Positions 44,712 through 53,377 of a stretch of DNA of 64,000 nt are shown here, piece after piece. The notes below the pieces were generated by a model. That model did no database searches. It saw only the letters and a list, made by a program, of their open reading frames with translations, and was not told the DNA's origin. Source of the DNA: Chitinophagaceae bacterium. GTDB taxonomy: Bacteria; Bacteroidota; Bacteroidia; Chitinophagales; Chitinophagaceae. Made by a program: the position numbers and the translations under genes. Where the stretch lies: contig JADKKH010000001.1 in the NCBI GenBank assembly GCA_016720585.1, positions 186,001 to 250,000 on the forward strand. Reading direction: 5' to 3'. How positions within the stretch are numbered: the stretch's first letter is position 1; each line of letters begins with the position of its first letter.

Positions 44712-45113
44712 ATGCGCTTATTTTATATTGTCTCAATTTTATTACTGAGCTCATGTTCCAATAACACGGCAGTAAGCAAACAGTTGTCTGGAAGCGATAG
44801 CCTCGTAATAAATTTTAATATCCCCCAAACGGATAGTATTGCCAAAACAATGACCACCACTGAAATTAATGCCATTAAAAAATTAATGAAATATGTGGGC
44901 GGCAAAACCAGCGAAGCTTACAAATGTGGTTATGATGGAAATCTTATGTTTTATAAAAAGGGCGTCCTGACAGGTGATATAGCTTTCAATTATTCCGGTG
45001 AGGATTGCCAGCATTTTATACAGATTGCCGGCGATAAATTATCTCCAACAACCATGAGTCATGAAGCAGCTAATTTTTTAAAGAGCCTGGCAGAGGGCAA
45101 AAGCTGGTATTAG
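44712..45113 (+). CDS. Small hypothetical lipoprotein
   Basis: From ATG 44712 the product is 133 residues, with a lipoprotein signal MRLFYIVSILLLSSC (Cys15). The frame is open further upstream to 44655, but the extra residues would bury the signal peptide, so the shorter start is preferred. The mature part has no recognised domain; it shows an alternating helical/beta pattern (TEINAIKKLMKYVGGK, GNLMFYKKGVLTGDIAFNYSG). Its stop overlaps the convergent kinase gene by 4 bp. Confidence 0.65.
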   Translation: MRLFYIVSILLLSSCSNNTAVSKQLSGSDSLVINFNIPQTDSIAKTMTTTEINAIKKLMKYVGGKTSEAYKCGYDGNLMFYKKGVLTGDIAFNYSGEDCQHFIQIAGDKLSPTTMSHEAANFLKSLAEGKSWY

Positions 45114-46161
45114 TCTTTTCTTGCATCCAGGGTAAAACCAACCGTAGTACCCACCGCTTCCGTACTGCGTACATGAATTGTTTGTCCGTGGGCTTCTATA
45201 ATATGTTTGCAAATAGATAATCCCAGTCCGCTGCCGGATACATCAATACTGCGGCCTTCGTCTGTGCGGTAAAAACGTTCAAAAAGACGGGGTAGGTGCC
45301 GCTCATTAATACCAATGCCATCATCCGTTATCTCAATCAAAATATGTTTACCATCGGTTTTGTACATACTGGAAGTAATATGACCACCCTGTTTGCCATA
45401 TTTAATGGAGTTCTCAATGAGATTAGTAAAGACCTGCCGCAGCTTTTCTTTATCAGCAAAAACAGTCAGGGGAGATTCACAACCTTTTTTTATGCTGCAA
45501 TGAATATGGTTAGCGTCGGCTTTTATCGATAAACTTTCAAAAACATCCTTCACTAATTCCTGTATCACAAAATTTGTTTTGTACAAGGTCAGTTCACCTC
45601 TTTCCAAACTGGATATTTCATCGAGATCATTCAGCAGGTGCGTGAGGCGGTCAACATTTTTCGCTGTTTTCTCCAGAAATCTTTTATTGACATCAGGATT
45701 GGCCAATGCACCCGCTAACAACGTATCCACATAACCCTGAATGGCAAACACCGGGGTTTTAAATTCATGCGAAAGGTTTTGTAAAAACTCCCTGCGAAAC
45801 TGTTCATTCCGGCGAAGCAGTTCAATCTCCTGTTTGTTTTCTTCAGCCCAGGCTTCCACATCTTCCCTTACTTCATCAATACTTTTTGCGGCAGCACATA
45901 TTTAAAATAGGTCTCTTCTTTTTTGGTAGCCTTGGTCTGGTAAATGAATTTGTAAATGAGCTTGATCTTCCTGTAGATAAAACGTTCCAGTACAAAGGAT
46001 ATCAGTAAATAAGCCCCGGTAAAAATTACTACAAACGACCCGGCTGCCCATAGCCAATCTTTTTCCACTACATAAACCAGCAGGCTTACCGGAACGGCCA
46101 GAACCAATGCTGTAAAAGCGGAAAGTTGCCTGGGAGAAATATTTTTAGTCGAGGGGTTCAT
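45110..46161 (-). CDS. PhoR-like sensor histidine kinase, interrupted by a frameshift
   Basis: The N-terminal part (46161 to 45868) gives two membrane helices with a very short external loop (FTALVLAVPVSLLVYVV, LWAAGSFVVIFTGAYLLISFV) and a basic linker. The rest continues in another frame from SIDEVREDVEAW. It contains the HisKA box (FLQNLSHEFKTPVFAIQGY with the phospho-accepting His) and the HATPase motifs NLIENSIKYG, DDGIGI and GSGLGLSICKHIIEAH. Restoring one A in the run complementary to 45893-45897 (5 present, 6 needed) gives a continuous 350-residue kinase. It pairs with the response regulator 79 bp upstream. The lack of a large periplasmic sensor domain fits PhoR-type kinases, which sense through partners. 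Confidence 0.87.
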
Positions 46162-46162
46162 A

Positions 46163-46214
46163 GTTCATAGTTAATAGACGGCGTGTTGCAAAGTTAGCAG
46201 GATTGACTATGAAC
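46163..46214. repeat. Intergenic word-like inverted repeat (GTTCATAGTT)
   Basis: GTTCATAGT (46163-46171) and ACTATGAAC (46206-46214) are inverted copies in the spacer between the response regulator and kinase genes. Further variants (TTCATAGTTCATAG; ATTAACTAAGAACAATGAAC) surround them. Confidence 0.55.
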
Positions 46215-46239
46215 CATTAACTAAGAACAATGAACAAGG

Positions 46240-46917
46240 CTACAGTTCAAATTTATACCCCACCCCCTTCACTGTAGTGATACAATCCACTCCCAGCTTT
46301 TGCCGGATCTTACGGATATGAACATCAATAGTGCGGTCGCCGACGATAACCTCATTACCCCACACCTGGTTCAGTATTTCATTGCGGAGAAAAACCCGGC
46401 CCGGTTTTAAGGCCAGTAAGTAAAGCAGTTCAAATTCTTTTTTGGCCAGTACCACTTCTTTCTCTCCAACTTTAATAATGTAGCGTTCCGGATCGATGGT
46501 TACATGGTCAATGGTAAGTATGCGTGTATTGTTTTTAATATGCCGCCGAAAGAGCGATTTCACGCGGCTCAGGAAAACTTTCGGACTAATGGGTTTGCTG
46601 ATATAATCATCAGCACCGGTTTCAAGCCCTTTTATCTGGGTGCCTTCATCATTTACTGCTGTCAGGAAAATGATCAATGTTTCTTTAAAAGCTGCCTGTG
46701 CCCGGAGCAGCTGACAAACTTCTACTCCTGTTTTTCTGGGCATCATTACGTCTAATATGATGAGGTCGGGCTGGGTGCGGCGGGCTTTTTCCAGGGCTTC
46801 ATCGCCATCTTTGGCAGTAAACACCTCGTACCCTTCATTCGAAAGGTTGTATTTGAGAATCTCCAGTATGTCCGGTTCGTCGTCTGCGATCAGCACCTTG
46901 CGGGCTTTGGTTTCCAT
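46240..46917 (-). CDS. OmpR/PhoB-family response regulator
   Basis: The 225-residue protein has an N-terminal receiver domain (VLIADDEPDILEILKYNL; phospho-acceptor D56 in IILDVMMP; switch lysine in YISKPIS) and a C-terminal winged-helix domain (KKEFELLYLLALKPGRVF, DRTIDVHIRKIRQKLG, TVKGVGYKFE). I chose ATG 46917 because an exact promoter element TAGGTTTG (46936-46943) lies between it and the upstream ATG at 46962. It is paired with the histidine kinase gene downstream. Resemblance to PhoB/PhoP regulators and the nearby phosphate-uptake genes suggest phosphate control. This is an inference; other OmpR-type functions are possible. Confidence 0.92.
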   Translation of the reverse strand: METKARKVLIADDEPDILEILKYNLSNEGYEVFTAKDGDEALEKARRTQPDLIILDVMMPRKTGVEVCQLLRAQAAFKETLIIFLTAVNDEGTQIKGLETGADDYISKPISPKVFLSRVKSLFRRHIKNNTRILTIDHVTIDPERYIIKVGEKEVVLAKKEFELLYLLALKPGRVFLRNEILNQVWGNEVIVGDRTIDVHIRKIRQKLGVDCITTVKGVGYKFEL

Positions 46918-46935
46918 TTGTTGGAAAAGTTTGCG

Positions 46936-46943
46936 CAAACCTA
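46936..46943 (-). promoter_or_regulatory. TAnnTTTG promoter element of the response regulator gene
   Basis: TAGGTTTG on the minus strand matches the -7 consensus exactly and lies 18 bp upstream of ATG 46917. It implies a leader of about 12 bases. Confidence 0.6.
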
Positions 46944-47143
46944 ACAGGAAAATGTGGGGCAATAAAATTTGCAGCCATTGGTTTACACAGACTTAATAAT
47001 ATCTTAATACCAAAACCTTAGCCTGTTTATTTTTTTAGGACTGTTCAGACAGCCTTATTCAGTATAAATCCGTCTATATCAATGTAAAACCGAGTAAAAA
47101 CACCATTTAAACCGGGCTTTGTAACTTTACGTTTCGATTCCTT

Positions 47144-49381
47144 ATGATAGCAACTAACAAATACCTTATTCTACCCGGTTTTTTTCTTGGCTTTTGGCTG
47201 TCTGCTTCCGGGCAGGTAACCTTCGCTTCCAATAGCGCGAACAATGATCAAAAGTGCAAACCGCCCAAGAACCGGGAACTGTTTCATGACTATATAGATG
47301 CACAGCAAAAACTCATTCTGAAGTCTGATGGGAAGAATGATAACCAGTATACACCCTCGGATAATGAAGAAGTAAATTTCCAGCTCACCCGAACATTAAT
47401 AAACAGGGTGGATGATCTGCAATGCAAGATTGAGGCAGATACCCTGCTTAAAGATCAGGGAAAAGTAAAATACCTGAGGGGGGTTGAATACCTGCTTAAG
47501 TTTTTTAACCAGAATACCAGTTCTAAAAAGATCAACCCGGTGATTCTTCCGGATATTATATCGGCATACGAAAAATGCGTAGCACTTGATAAGGAAGGCA
47601 AATCGATTGAAAATATCGTCAGTCCTTTGTCTTATGAAACGGCTTATTCACTCATCAAAGCGGATAATGCAACGTTTGAAAAAAACAGCGGATACCGGGG
47701 GGGACTTCAGGGTATTGTATTGAAATACTGTATCCTGCATCCCGAAAGGACCTTATCCATTTTACGCGATAATCCGGATATGCCGTTTGCTGATAGCCTG
47801 GTAAGAACGGTTGCACAGAAATATCCGAGGCAATTGTATGATTTTGCTGCTGCTAATAATAAACTGGGTTATGTCATCCGCAATATTACAGACGACATCT
47901 TTATAAAGACCATTGTAAAGATGGCCCGGAGTAAAAACGGGCAGCAATATTTTCCCTTTCTTGATAATATTGTAAAAGGTAAGATGTCGTTTGAGGAAGT
48001 TGATGAAGCAAAAGATGATTCACTCCTTTATTACAAACTGCTGATAAAAACGCAACTGGAATATGTGGCAAGGGCCTTGAATAAAGACACTGCATTTGAA
48101 TATAAATCCCTGAGGGACCGCGTTGAAGTAAAAGCCCGGGAGAATTTTGTCAATATCATTAATGGCCTCCACACGGAAAGTGCGGAGTTGCGTTTCAGGT
48201 CTATTCAGCCCTTGAGTGCTGAAGAACTGTATTATCTCGCTGTTTCCGCAGACGGGTCCATATATACCTCGAGTTTTGTCAAGGGCGTATATCCCCTGAT
48301 GATGAAAAAAATTAATAACAAGGGAGATTCCTTACTGGTGTCACTTCACTTTGATAAGTACCGCAAGTTTATCAAAATGACAGCAGGGTTTAACATGCTG
48401 AGTAATTTCCTGGGTACATTCCCGCCGAAGAGAACAACGGATGATGAAAGTGATGCGGAAAAACTGATGAAGGCTTTTGTGGGTAAACTTGAAAAAGGTT
48501 CGGGTCTTGAAGATGGGGTGGAAGTGGCAGATTCATATGCCAGCGTTGTGGAAACCATTAAGCCACTGGCTCATGAGATGCTGAAGAATATCCGGCTTAA
48601 TTATCAGCAAAATGAAAAATCAGGTAATAAAAGAGGCCTGGCTATTTATAAAATCCTCACGAATCTTTTTCTTTCAGCCGATTCCACCAATAATATTGAC
48701 CTCACAAAAGAACTCGGGATCCCGCCGGTCTATGAAATACCTTTTAAAGCCTTGGCAAATGATAGCGGAACCGTGATTATCCAGGTATTCATTTTTGGAG
48801 ATAAAGATGGTATCGGTGTTTTTCCAGGAATTCTGAGTTTGTTCAATACTGCAAACTGGAAAACAGACAAGAGTAATCCGCAATGGGTTACGGTTTCATC
48901 TCTGAAAGGCAAACCTGTTTCTATTTATTTCAACCGGCCATTGCCCGAAGAAAAAAACGAAGATGCGAAAGCACAGGAAGCTTTATGCAAATACCTGGAT
49001 AGTAGCAAACTGTATCCCACGGTAACCATTAACCGCGGACATAGTTATAATGCTACTTACACCATTGAGCAAATGTTCCCCACTTCAAAAATTGTTTTTA
49101 TGGGTTCCTGCGGAGGCTACCGGGCGATTCATGATATTCTTGAAAAGGCACCTGACGCACATATTGTGGGTACCAAACAAATAGCGGATGTACCCGTCAA
49201 TAACCCTTTTTTAAAGTTGTTGGCAGAAAAACTACGAAGCGGTAGCAATATTGAATGGATACCCTTCTGGAAAGAATTGGATGATATGGTAACCAATGAA
49301 ATCTTTGATGATTATGTACCACCCTACAAAAACCTGGGTGCCCTTTTTATTAAAGCCTACAAGATTGCAATGGGTGAATAA
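47144..49381 (+). CDS. Large exported protein of unknown function with a possible His-Cys dyad
   Basis: A 745-residue protein with an N-terminal signal peptide (to about residue 24, SASGQ). The middle is mostly helical, with repeat-like hydrophobic periodicity and no known domain. Near the C-terminus two beta-strand-like segments end in NRGH (H633) and FMGSC (C656), followed by GGYRAIHDIL and a segment with VGTKQIADVPVNNPF. The strand-GH ... strand-SC layout resembles the catalytic dyad of caspase/gingipain (clan CD) peptidases, but the 23-residue spacing is short, so this is only a suggestion. It follows the two-component pair divergently and precedes an ABC exporter gene by 65 bp, with which it may be cotranscribed. 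Confidence 0.7.
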   Translation: MIATNKYLILPGFFLGFWLSASGQVTFASNSANNDQKCKPPKNRELFHDYIDAQQKLILKSDGKNDNQYTPSDNEEVNFQLTRTLINRVDDLQCKIEADTLLKDQGKVKYLRGVEYLLKFFNQNTSSKKINPVILPDIISAYEKCVALDKEGKSIENIVSPLSYETAYSLIKADNATFEKNSGYRGGLQGIVLKYCILHPERTLSILRDNPDMPFADSLVRTVAQKYPRQLYDFAAANNKLGYVIRNITDDIFIKTIVKMARSKNGQQYFPFLDNIVKGKMSFEEVDEAKDDSLLYYKLLIKTQLEYVARALNKDTAFEYKSLRDRVEVKARENFVNIINGLHTESAELRFRSIQPLSAEELYYLAVSADGSIYTSSFVKGVYPLMMKKINNKGDSLLVSLHFDKYRKFIKMTAGFNMLSNFLGTFPPKRTTDDESDAEKLMKAFVGKLEKGSGLEDGVEVADSYASVVETIKPLAHEMLKNIRLNYQQNEKSGNKRGLAIYKILTNLFLSADSTNNIDLTKELGIPPVYEIPFKALANDSGTVIIQVFIFGDKDGIGVFPGILSLFNTANWKTDKSNPQWVTVSSLKGKPVSIYFNRPLPEEKNEDAKAQEALCKYLDSSKLYPTVTINRGHSYNATYTIEQMFPTSKIVFMGSCGGYRAIHDILEKAPDAHIVGTKQIADVPVNNPFLKLLAEKLRSGSNIEWIPFWKELDDMVTNEIFDDYVPPYKNLGALFIKAYKIAMGE

Positions 49382-49446
49382 TAACCCGGGTCTATGGTTA
49401 TAGCCCGCTTCTGTTTAAATTTGTCTTTTCCTGTAATTCCTTCATT

Positions 49447-51207
49447 TTGGCAGAAACAAATAAACAATTTTTTGATTTTAAACTTCTACGGAGAGTATTT
49501 CAGTATGCAGCTCCGTATAAGAAAAAATTTTACCTGTCAGTTGTATTGGCCATCCTGCTGGCCATACTTACTCCGATAAGGCCCATGCTTATCCAGAAAA
49601 CCGTAAATGATTATATCGCTCATTCTTTTATGGATATGGTGATCAGGATCACCCTGTTTCAAATCGGATTGTTGCTGGTAGAAACAGCCATGCGGTTTCT
49701 TTTTTCTTTTACGACAGCTTTGCTCGGGCAGTCGGTGGTGAAAGATCTGCGTGTGGCAACTTTTAAAAAAATATTGGGACTTAACCTGTCTCAATTTGAT
49801 AAGACACCGATCGGTACCCTGACAACCAGGACCATCAACGACATTGAATCCATCAATGATATTTTTTCAGATGGCCTGGTTCCGATCATTGCGGATTTGC
49901 TTTCCATTGTTTGTGTGCTGGGCTTTATGTTCTGGACCGACTGGCAGCTTTCGCTGATCGCATTAATCCCTTTTCCGATTATCATCATTGCCACTTATTA
50001 TTTTAAAAACAGCATCAACCATTCTTTCTTCAAAGTAAGAAATGCGGTAGCCAGCCTCAATGCTTTTGTGCAGGAACATTTAACGGGAATGGCCATCGTA
50101 CAGGCCTTTGCTTCAGAAGAAAGGGAATCTCAAAAATTCAGAAAAATAAATAAGGAACACCGCAATGCCAATATCAAAGCCATTTTTGCCTATTCCGTTT
50201 TCTTTCCGGTGGTGGAAATTGTACTGGCCTTATCCATCGGTCTGATTGTATGGTATGGCTCCGGTCAAAAAGCTCCGGCGGGAACCATTATGTCATTTAT
50301 TCTTTGCCTGAACCTGCTGTTTCGTCCGTTGCGGGTAATTGCCGACAAATTCAATGTTTTGCAGATGGGTATAATTGCCAGTGAAAGGGTTTTTAAAGTT
50401 TTGGATAACGAAGATACCCCCCGGGCACCTGAAGGCGGTTATTTAAAAACACCGGAAAATTTAGCAGGGGCCATCGCATTTGAAAAAGTGTGGTTTTCTT
50501 ATGATGATAAAAACTTTGTATTGAAAGAGATAAGCTTTTCTGTGAATCCGGGAGAAACCATTGCTATTGTCGGTCATACCGGTAGCGGAAAGTCTACCAT
50601 CATCAGCCTGCTGAACCGGTTATACCATATTCAAAAAGGGGAGATAAAAGTGGATGGGCTGAATATCGAAAAATATGAGCTGGACATCCTCAGGAAAAAT
50701 GTGGGCGTAGTACTGCAGGATGTTTTTTTATTTTCCGGTTCTGTTCTGGATAATATCACGTTACGAAATCCGGATATCCCGAGAGAAAAAGTGATTGAAG
50801 CCGCCCGGATGATTGATATGCACGATTTCATAATGCGGTTGCCCGGGGGCTATGATTATCATGTGATGGAGCGGGGGGCTACTTTGTCTCTCGGTCAGCG
50901 GCAATTGTTGTCTTTTATCAGGGCTTTATTATATAATCCCTCTATTCTGATACTGGATGAGGCAACTTCATCGGTTGATACGGAAAGCGAATTGCTGATA
51001 CAGCATGCGATTGATACCTTAATAAAAGGAAGAACCTCAATTGTGATTGCGCACCGCCTGTCCACGATCCGCAAGGCTGAAAAGATAATTGTGCTGGATA
51101 AAGGGGAGATCATGGAGATGGGTACGCATGATGAATTACTGGCATTGCAAGGATATTATTATAAGCTTTACCAACTTCAGTTCGACAGTAAAACAAAAGT
51201 GGCCTGA
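49447..51207 (+). CDS. ABC transporter, fused permease and ATP-binding protein (TTG start)
   Basis: The 586-residue half-transporter has six membrane helices (about residues 20-310) and an ATPase domain: Walker A GHTGSGKST, Q-loop VLQDVFLFSG, signature LSLGQRQLLS, Walker B ILILDEATSSVD and H-loop IVIAHRLST. It belongs to the type IV (MsbA/MdlB-like) exporter group, functioning as a dimer. The substrate is unknown; lipid or peptide-like compounds are common for the group. Translation appears to start at TTG 49447 (MAETNKQFFDFK), since the next ATGs fall inside the first membrane helix. Confidence 0.94.
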   Translation: MAETNKQFFDFKLLRRVFQYAAPYKKKFYLSVVLAILLAILTPIRPMLIQKTVNDYIAHSFMDMVIRITLFQIGLLLVETAMRFLFSFTTALLGQSVVKDLRVATFKKILGLNLSQFDKTPIGTLTTRTINDIESINDIFSDGLVPIIADLLSIVCVLGFMFWTDWQLSLIALIPFPIIIIATYYFKNSINHSFFKVRNAVASLNAFVQEHLTGMAIVQAFASEERESQKFRKINKEHRNANIKAIFAYSVFFPVVEIVLALSIGLIVWYGSGQKAPAGTIMSFILCLNLLFRPLRVIADKFNVLQMGIIASERVFKVLDNEDTPRAPEGGYLKTPENLAGAIAFEKVWFSYDDKNFVLKEISFSVNPGETIAIVGHTGSGKSTIISLLNRLYHIQKGEIKVDGLNIEKYELDILRKNVGVVLQDVFLFSGSVLDNITLRNPDIPREKVIEAARMIDMHDFIMRLPGGYDYHVMERGATLSLGQRQLLSFIRALLYNPSILILDEATSSVDTESELLIQHAIDTLIKGRTSIVIAHRLSTIRKAEKIIVLDKGEIMEMGTHDELLALQGYYYKLYQLQFDSKTKVA

Positions 51208-51265
51208 TTTTCATTCAGACCTTCCCATTTTTACCCATTTTCAAGGTTTTTAAACCCTACCCCCC

Positions 51266-51273
51266 TATCTTTG
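51266..51273 (+). promoter_or_regulatory. TAnnTTTG promoter element of the ATP synthase operon
   Basis: TATCTTTG lies 20 bp before the atpB start and 58 bp after the ABC transporter stop. No clear -33 TTG is present. It probably begins the atpBEFHA transcript. Confidence 0.65.
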
Positions 51274-51293
51274 CCGCAAATTTCAGGATAGGT

Positions 51294-52469
51294 ATGATGG
51301 CAGGACGATTTAAAACCTTATTGGTAGCGGCTTTCAGCGTATTTTTTATATTAAATACGGTTCCTGTTTTGGCCCAGGATGACCATGAAAAAAAGGGCGA
51401 ACCAGCCGGTCAGCAGGGGGAAGTAAAAAAGAAGAAATTATTTGATGCCAACGAGGTCATTTTTGGTCATATCATGGATGCCCATGAGTTCCATTTTATG
51501 TCTTATAAATCAGGGGGAACGGAGAAGCATGTAACTATTCCCTTACCCGTGATCCTTTACTCACCCCAGAAAGGATTTACCACTTTTATGTCGTCGAAGT
51601 TTCATCATGGCCATGAAAATTATCAAGGCTATGCTTTACTGACCGAACACAACCGGGAAGAATTGAAATTAGACCCCAAGAAATTTTTTATTGGTCAGAT
51701 AGTCCCGCTTACCGAGGCGGGTGAATTCGACCCTACGGTTAAAGTATATGATATTTCATTAACGCGTAATGTGGTGCAGATGATACTGGCACTTACGGTT
51801 CTAATTTGGATCATGCTGGCTGTAGCAAGACGGTATCAAAAAGGGGAGGGAGTTACTTCGGCACCAAAGGGTATGCAGAATATGATTGAGACCATGGTGA
51901 ATTTTGTAAAGGATGAAGTGGCCAAACCTAACCTGGGGCATCAATATCCGAAGTACATGCCTTTGTTACTTACTATCTTTTTCTTTATCCTGATCAATAA
52001 TATATTTGGCCTGATTCCGGGTTCGGCGAATGTTACCGGCAATATTGCTTTTACCCTGGTGCTTGCAGTTATCTCGTTTGTGGTAATTATGTTCAGCAGC
52101 AACAAACATTATTGGGGACATATAGTCTGGCCTCCGGTGCCACATTGGATCAAACCGATTTTAGTTCCCGTGGAGATACTGGGTGTGTTTACAAAACCCT
52201 TTGCCCTGATGATTAGGTTGTTTGCCAATATGGTGGCGGGTCACATTCTTATTATTTGCCTGATCTCCCTGATTTTTATTTTGGCAGCGTTGAATAAATT
52301 TGTGGGTATTGGTTTTGCGCCCCTATCGATCGGATTTACTGTTTTTATTTATTTTATTGAGATACTGGTGGCATTTCTTCAGGCTTTTATCTTCACGGTA
52401 CTGACCGCTGTTTTCATCGGGCAGGCTTTTGAAGGTGAGCATCATGCGGAAGAAGCACCTCATGCATAA
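51294..52469 (+). CDS. atpB: ATP synthase F0 subunit a
   Basis: The 391-residue protein is longer than the 270 residues of Escherichia coli AtpB because of a cleavable signal-like segment (ending PVLAQ) and a His-rich periplasmic domain (about residues 25-150), both usual in Bacteroidota. The membrane part contains FALMIRLFANMVAGH, with the essential Arg of the proton half-channel, and the final FIFTVLTAVFIGQAFEGEHH. An ATG one codon downstream (51297) is equally plausible as start. Confidence 0.96.
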   Translation: MMAGRFKTLLVAAFSVFFILNTVPVLAQDDHEKKGEPAGQQGEVKKKKLFDANEVIFGHIMDAHEFHFMSYKSGGTEKHVTIPLPVILYSPQKGFTTFMSSKFHHGHENYQGYALLTEHNREELKLDPKKFFIGQIVPLTEAGEFDPTVKVYDISLTRNVVQMILALTVLIWIMLAVARRYQKGEGVTSAPKGMQNMIETMVNFVKDEVAKPNLGHQYPKYMPLLLTIFFFILINNIFGLIPGSANVTGNIAFTLVLAVISFVVIMFSSNKHYWGHIVWPPVPHWIKPILVPVEILGVFTKPFALMIRLFANMVAGHILIICLISLIFILAALNKFVGIGFAPLSIGFTVFIYFIEILVAFLQAFIFTVLTAVFIGQAFEGEHHAEEAPHA

Positions 52470-52501
52470 ATTCTTTTTTTAATCAATATAAAATCACAAT
52501 T

Positions 52502-52738
52502 ATGGATTTATTTCTTTTAGCAGACATGGCAAATGCGGGTGGTGCAATCGGAGCAGGCCTGGGAGCCATCGGTGCCGGTATTGGTATTGGCCAGATCGGT
52601 AAAGGTGCCCTGGAAGCCATTGCCCGTCAGCCGGAAGCTATCAATGACATTCGTAGCAACATGATCCTTACTGCCGCACTGGTAGAAGGAGCTGCGTTGT
52701 TTGCGATCATCATTGGTTTCCTTGCGATGGTGCTTTAA
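52502..52738 (+). CDS. atpE: ATP synthase F0 subunit c
   Basis: The 78-residue hairpin of two membrane helices forms the rotor ring. The glycine-rich first helix (GAGLGAIGAGIGIGQIG) and the polar loop ARQPE are present. The proton-binding carboxylate is E62 (ALVEGAALF). Q31 is present, but the residue after E62 is Gly, not Ser/Thr, so the sodium-binding set is incomplete and proton coupling is more likely. A hairpin follows directly after the gene (52746-52781). Confidence 0.98.
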   Translation: MDLFLLADMANAGGAIGAGLGAIGAGIGIGQIGKGALEAIARQPEAINDIRSNMILTAALVEGAALFAIIIGFLAMVL

Positions 52739-52745
52739 AAAACTA

Positions 52746-52781
52746 CTGCATCCAATGCACAGGGCGGAGGATGCAGTTTTT
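52746..52781 (+). terminator. Intra-operon hairpin after atpE
   Basis: CTGCATCC (52746-52753) pairs with GGATGCAG (52769-52776) around a 15-nt loop, followed by TTTTT. It stands between atpE and atpF, so it would act as a partial terminator or mRNA 3'-end stabiliser rather than a full stop. Confidence 0.65.
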
Positions 52782-52786
52782 AATTT

Positions 52787-52855
52787 GAACATTGAACATT
52801 GATTGTCGAATATTATATGAACGAATAAGCGATGTTCAAAACGCAACAAACAATT
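52787..52855. repeat. Word-like repeat in the atpE-atpF spacer
   Basis: TTTGAACATTGAACATTGATTG is mirrored by CGATGTTCAAA about 30 bp further on, with a 9-bp perfect core TTTGAACAT/ATGTTCAAA. It belongs to the same kind of short-word intergenic repeats seen elsewhere in the window. Confidence 0.45.
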
Positions 52856-52882
52856 TAGAATCGAAAGCATTAAATTCATTAT

Positions 52883-53377
52883 ATGCAATTACTTACACCC
52901 GCATTTGGTTTGCTGATCTGGACACTGATCGCTTTCCTGGTCGTATTTTTTATCCTGAAAAAGTTTGCCTGGCCTTCCATTGTCGGCGGGCTGAAAAAAA
53001 GGGAAGAAAATATCGCTGAAGCTTTGGCCTCTGCTGAAAGTATAAAAGCGGAGATGGCCCTGATGAAAAATGAGAATGAAGCTTTGCTGGCCTCGGCCCG
53101 GGAAGAAAGAGCCATTTTGCTGAAAGAGGCAAGGGAAACAAAAGATAAAATCATCAACGAAGCCCGCGAGCAGGCGAAAACAGAAGCGAATAAAATAATC
53201 ATGGAAACCCAGGCTGCCATTACCACACAAAAAATGGCTGCTTTGACTGATGTTAAAAACCAGGTAGGTAAACTGGTAATAGAGGTAAGTGAAAAAATAT
53301 TGCGGAGAGAGTTGGGGAATAAAGAATCCCAGGAAGCCCATATCAAAGGGCTGGTTGATGAAGTTAAAATGAATTAA
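52883..53377 (+). CDS. atpF: ATP synthase F0 subunit b
   Basis: The 164-residue stator stalk protein has one N-terminal membrane helix (FGLLIWTLIAFLVVFFILKKF) followed by a long charged coiled coil that dimerises and binds delta. Sequence blocks KREENIAEALASAESIKAEM and EANKIIMETQAAITTQKM are typical. It lies between a hairpin/repeat spacer and atpH, separated from the latter by 64 bp of GAAACCAGGGACAAGAAACC-type words. Confidence 0.96.
   Translation: MQLLTPAFGLLIWTLIAFLVVFFILKKFAWPSIVGGLKKREENIAEALASAESIKAEMALMKNENEALLASAREERAILLKEARETKDKIINEAREQAKTEANKIIMETQAAITTQKMAALTDVKNQVGKLVIEVSEKILRRELGNKESQEAHIKGLVDEVKMN

Noticed and set aside
46993..47009. TTAATA twice at 11-bp spacing upstream of the response regulator, as an autoregulatory Pho box
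   Set aside because: The repeats face the wrong way for the minus-strand regulator gene, only two units are present, and they lie 135 bp from the plus-strand gene at 47144.
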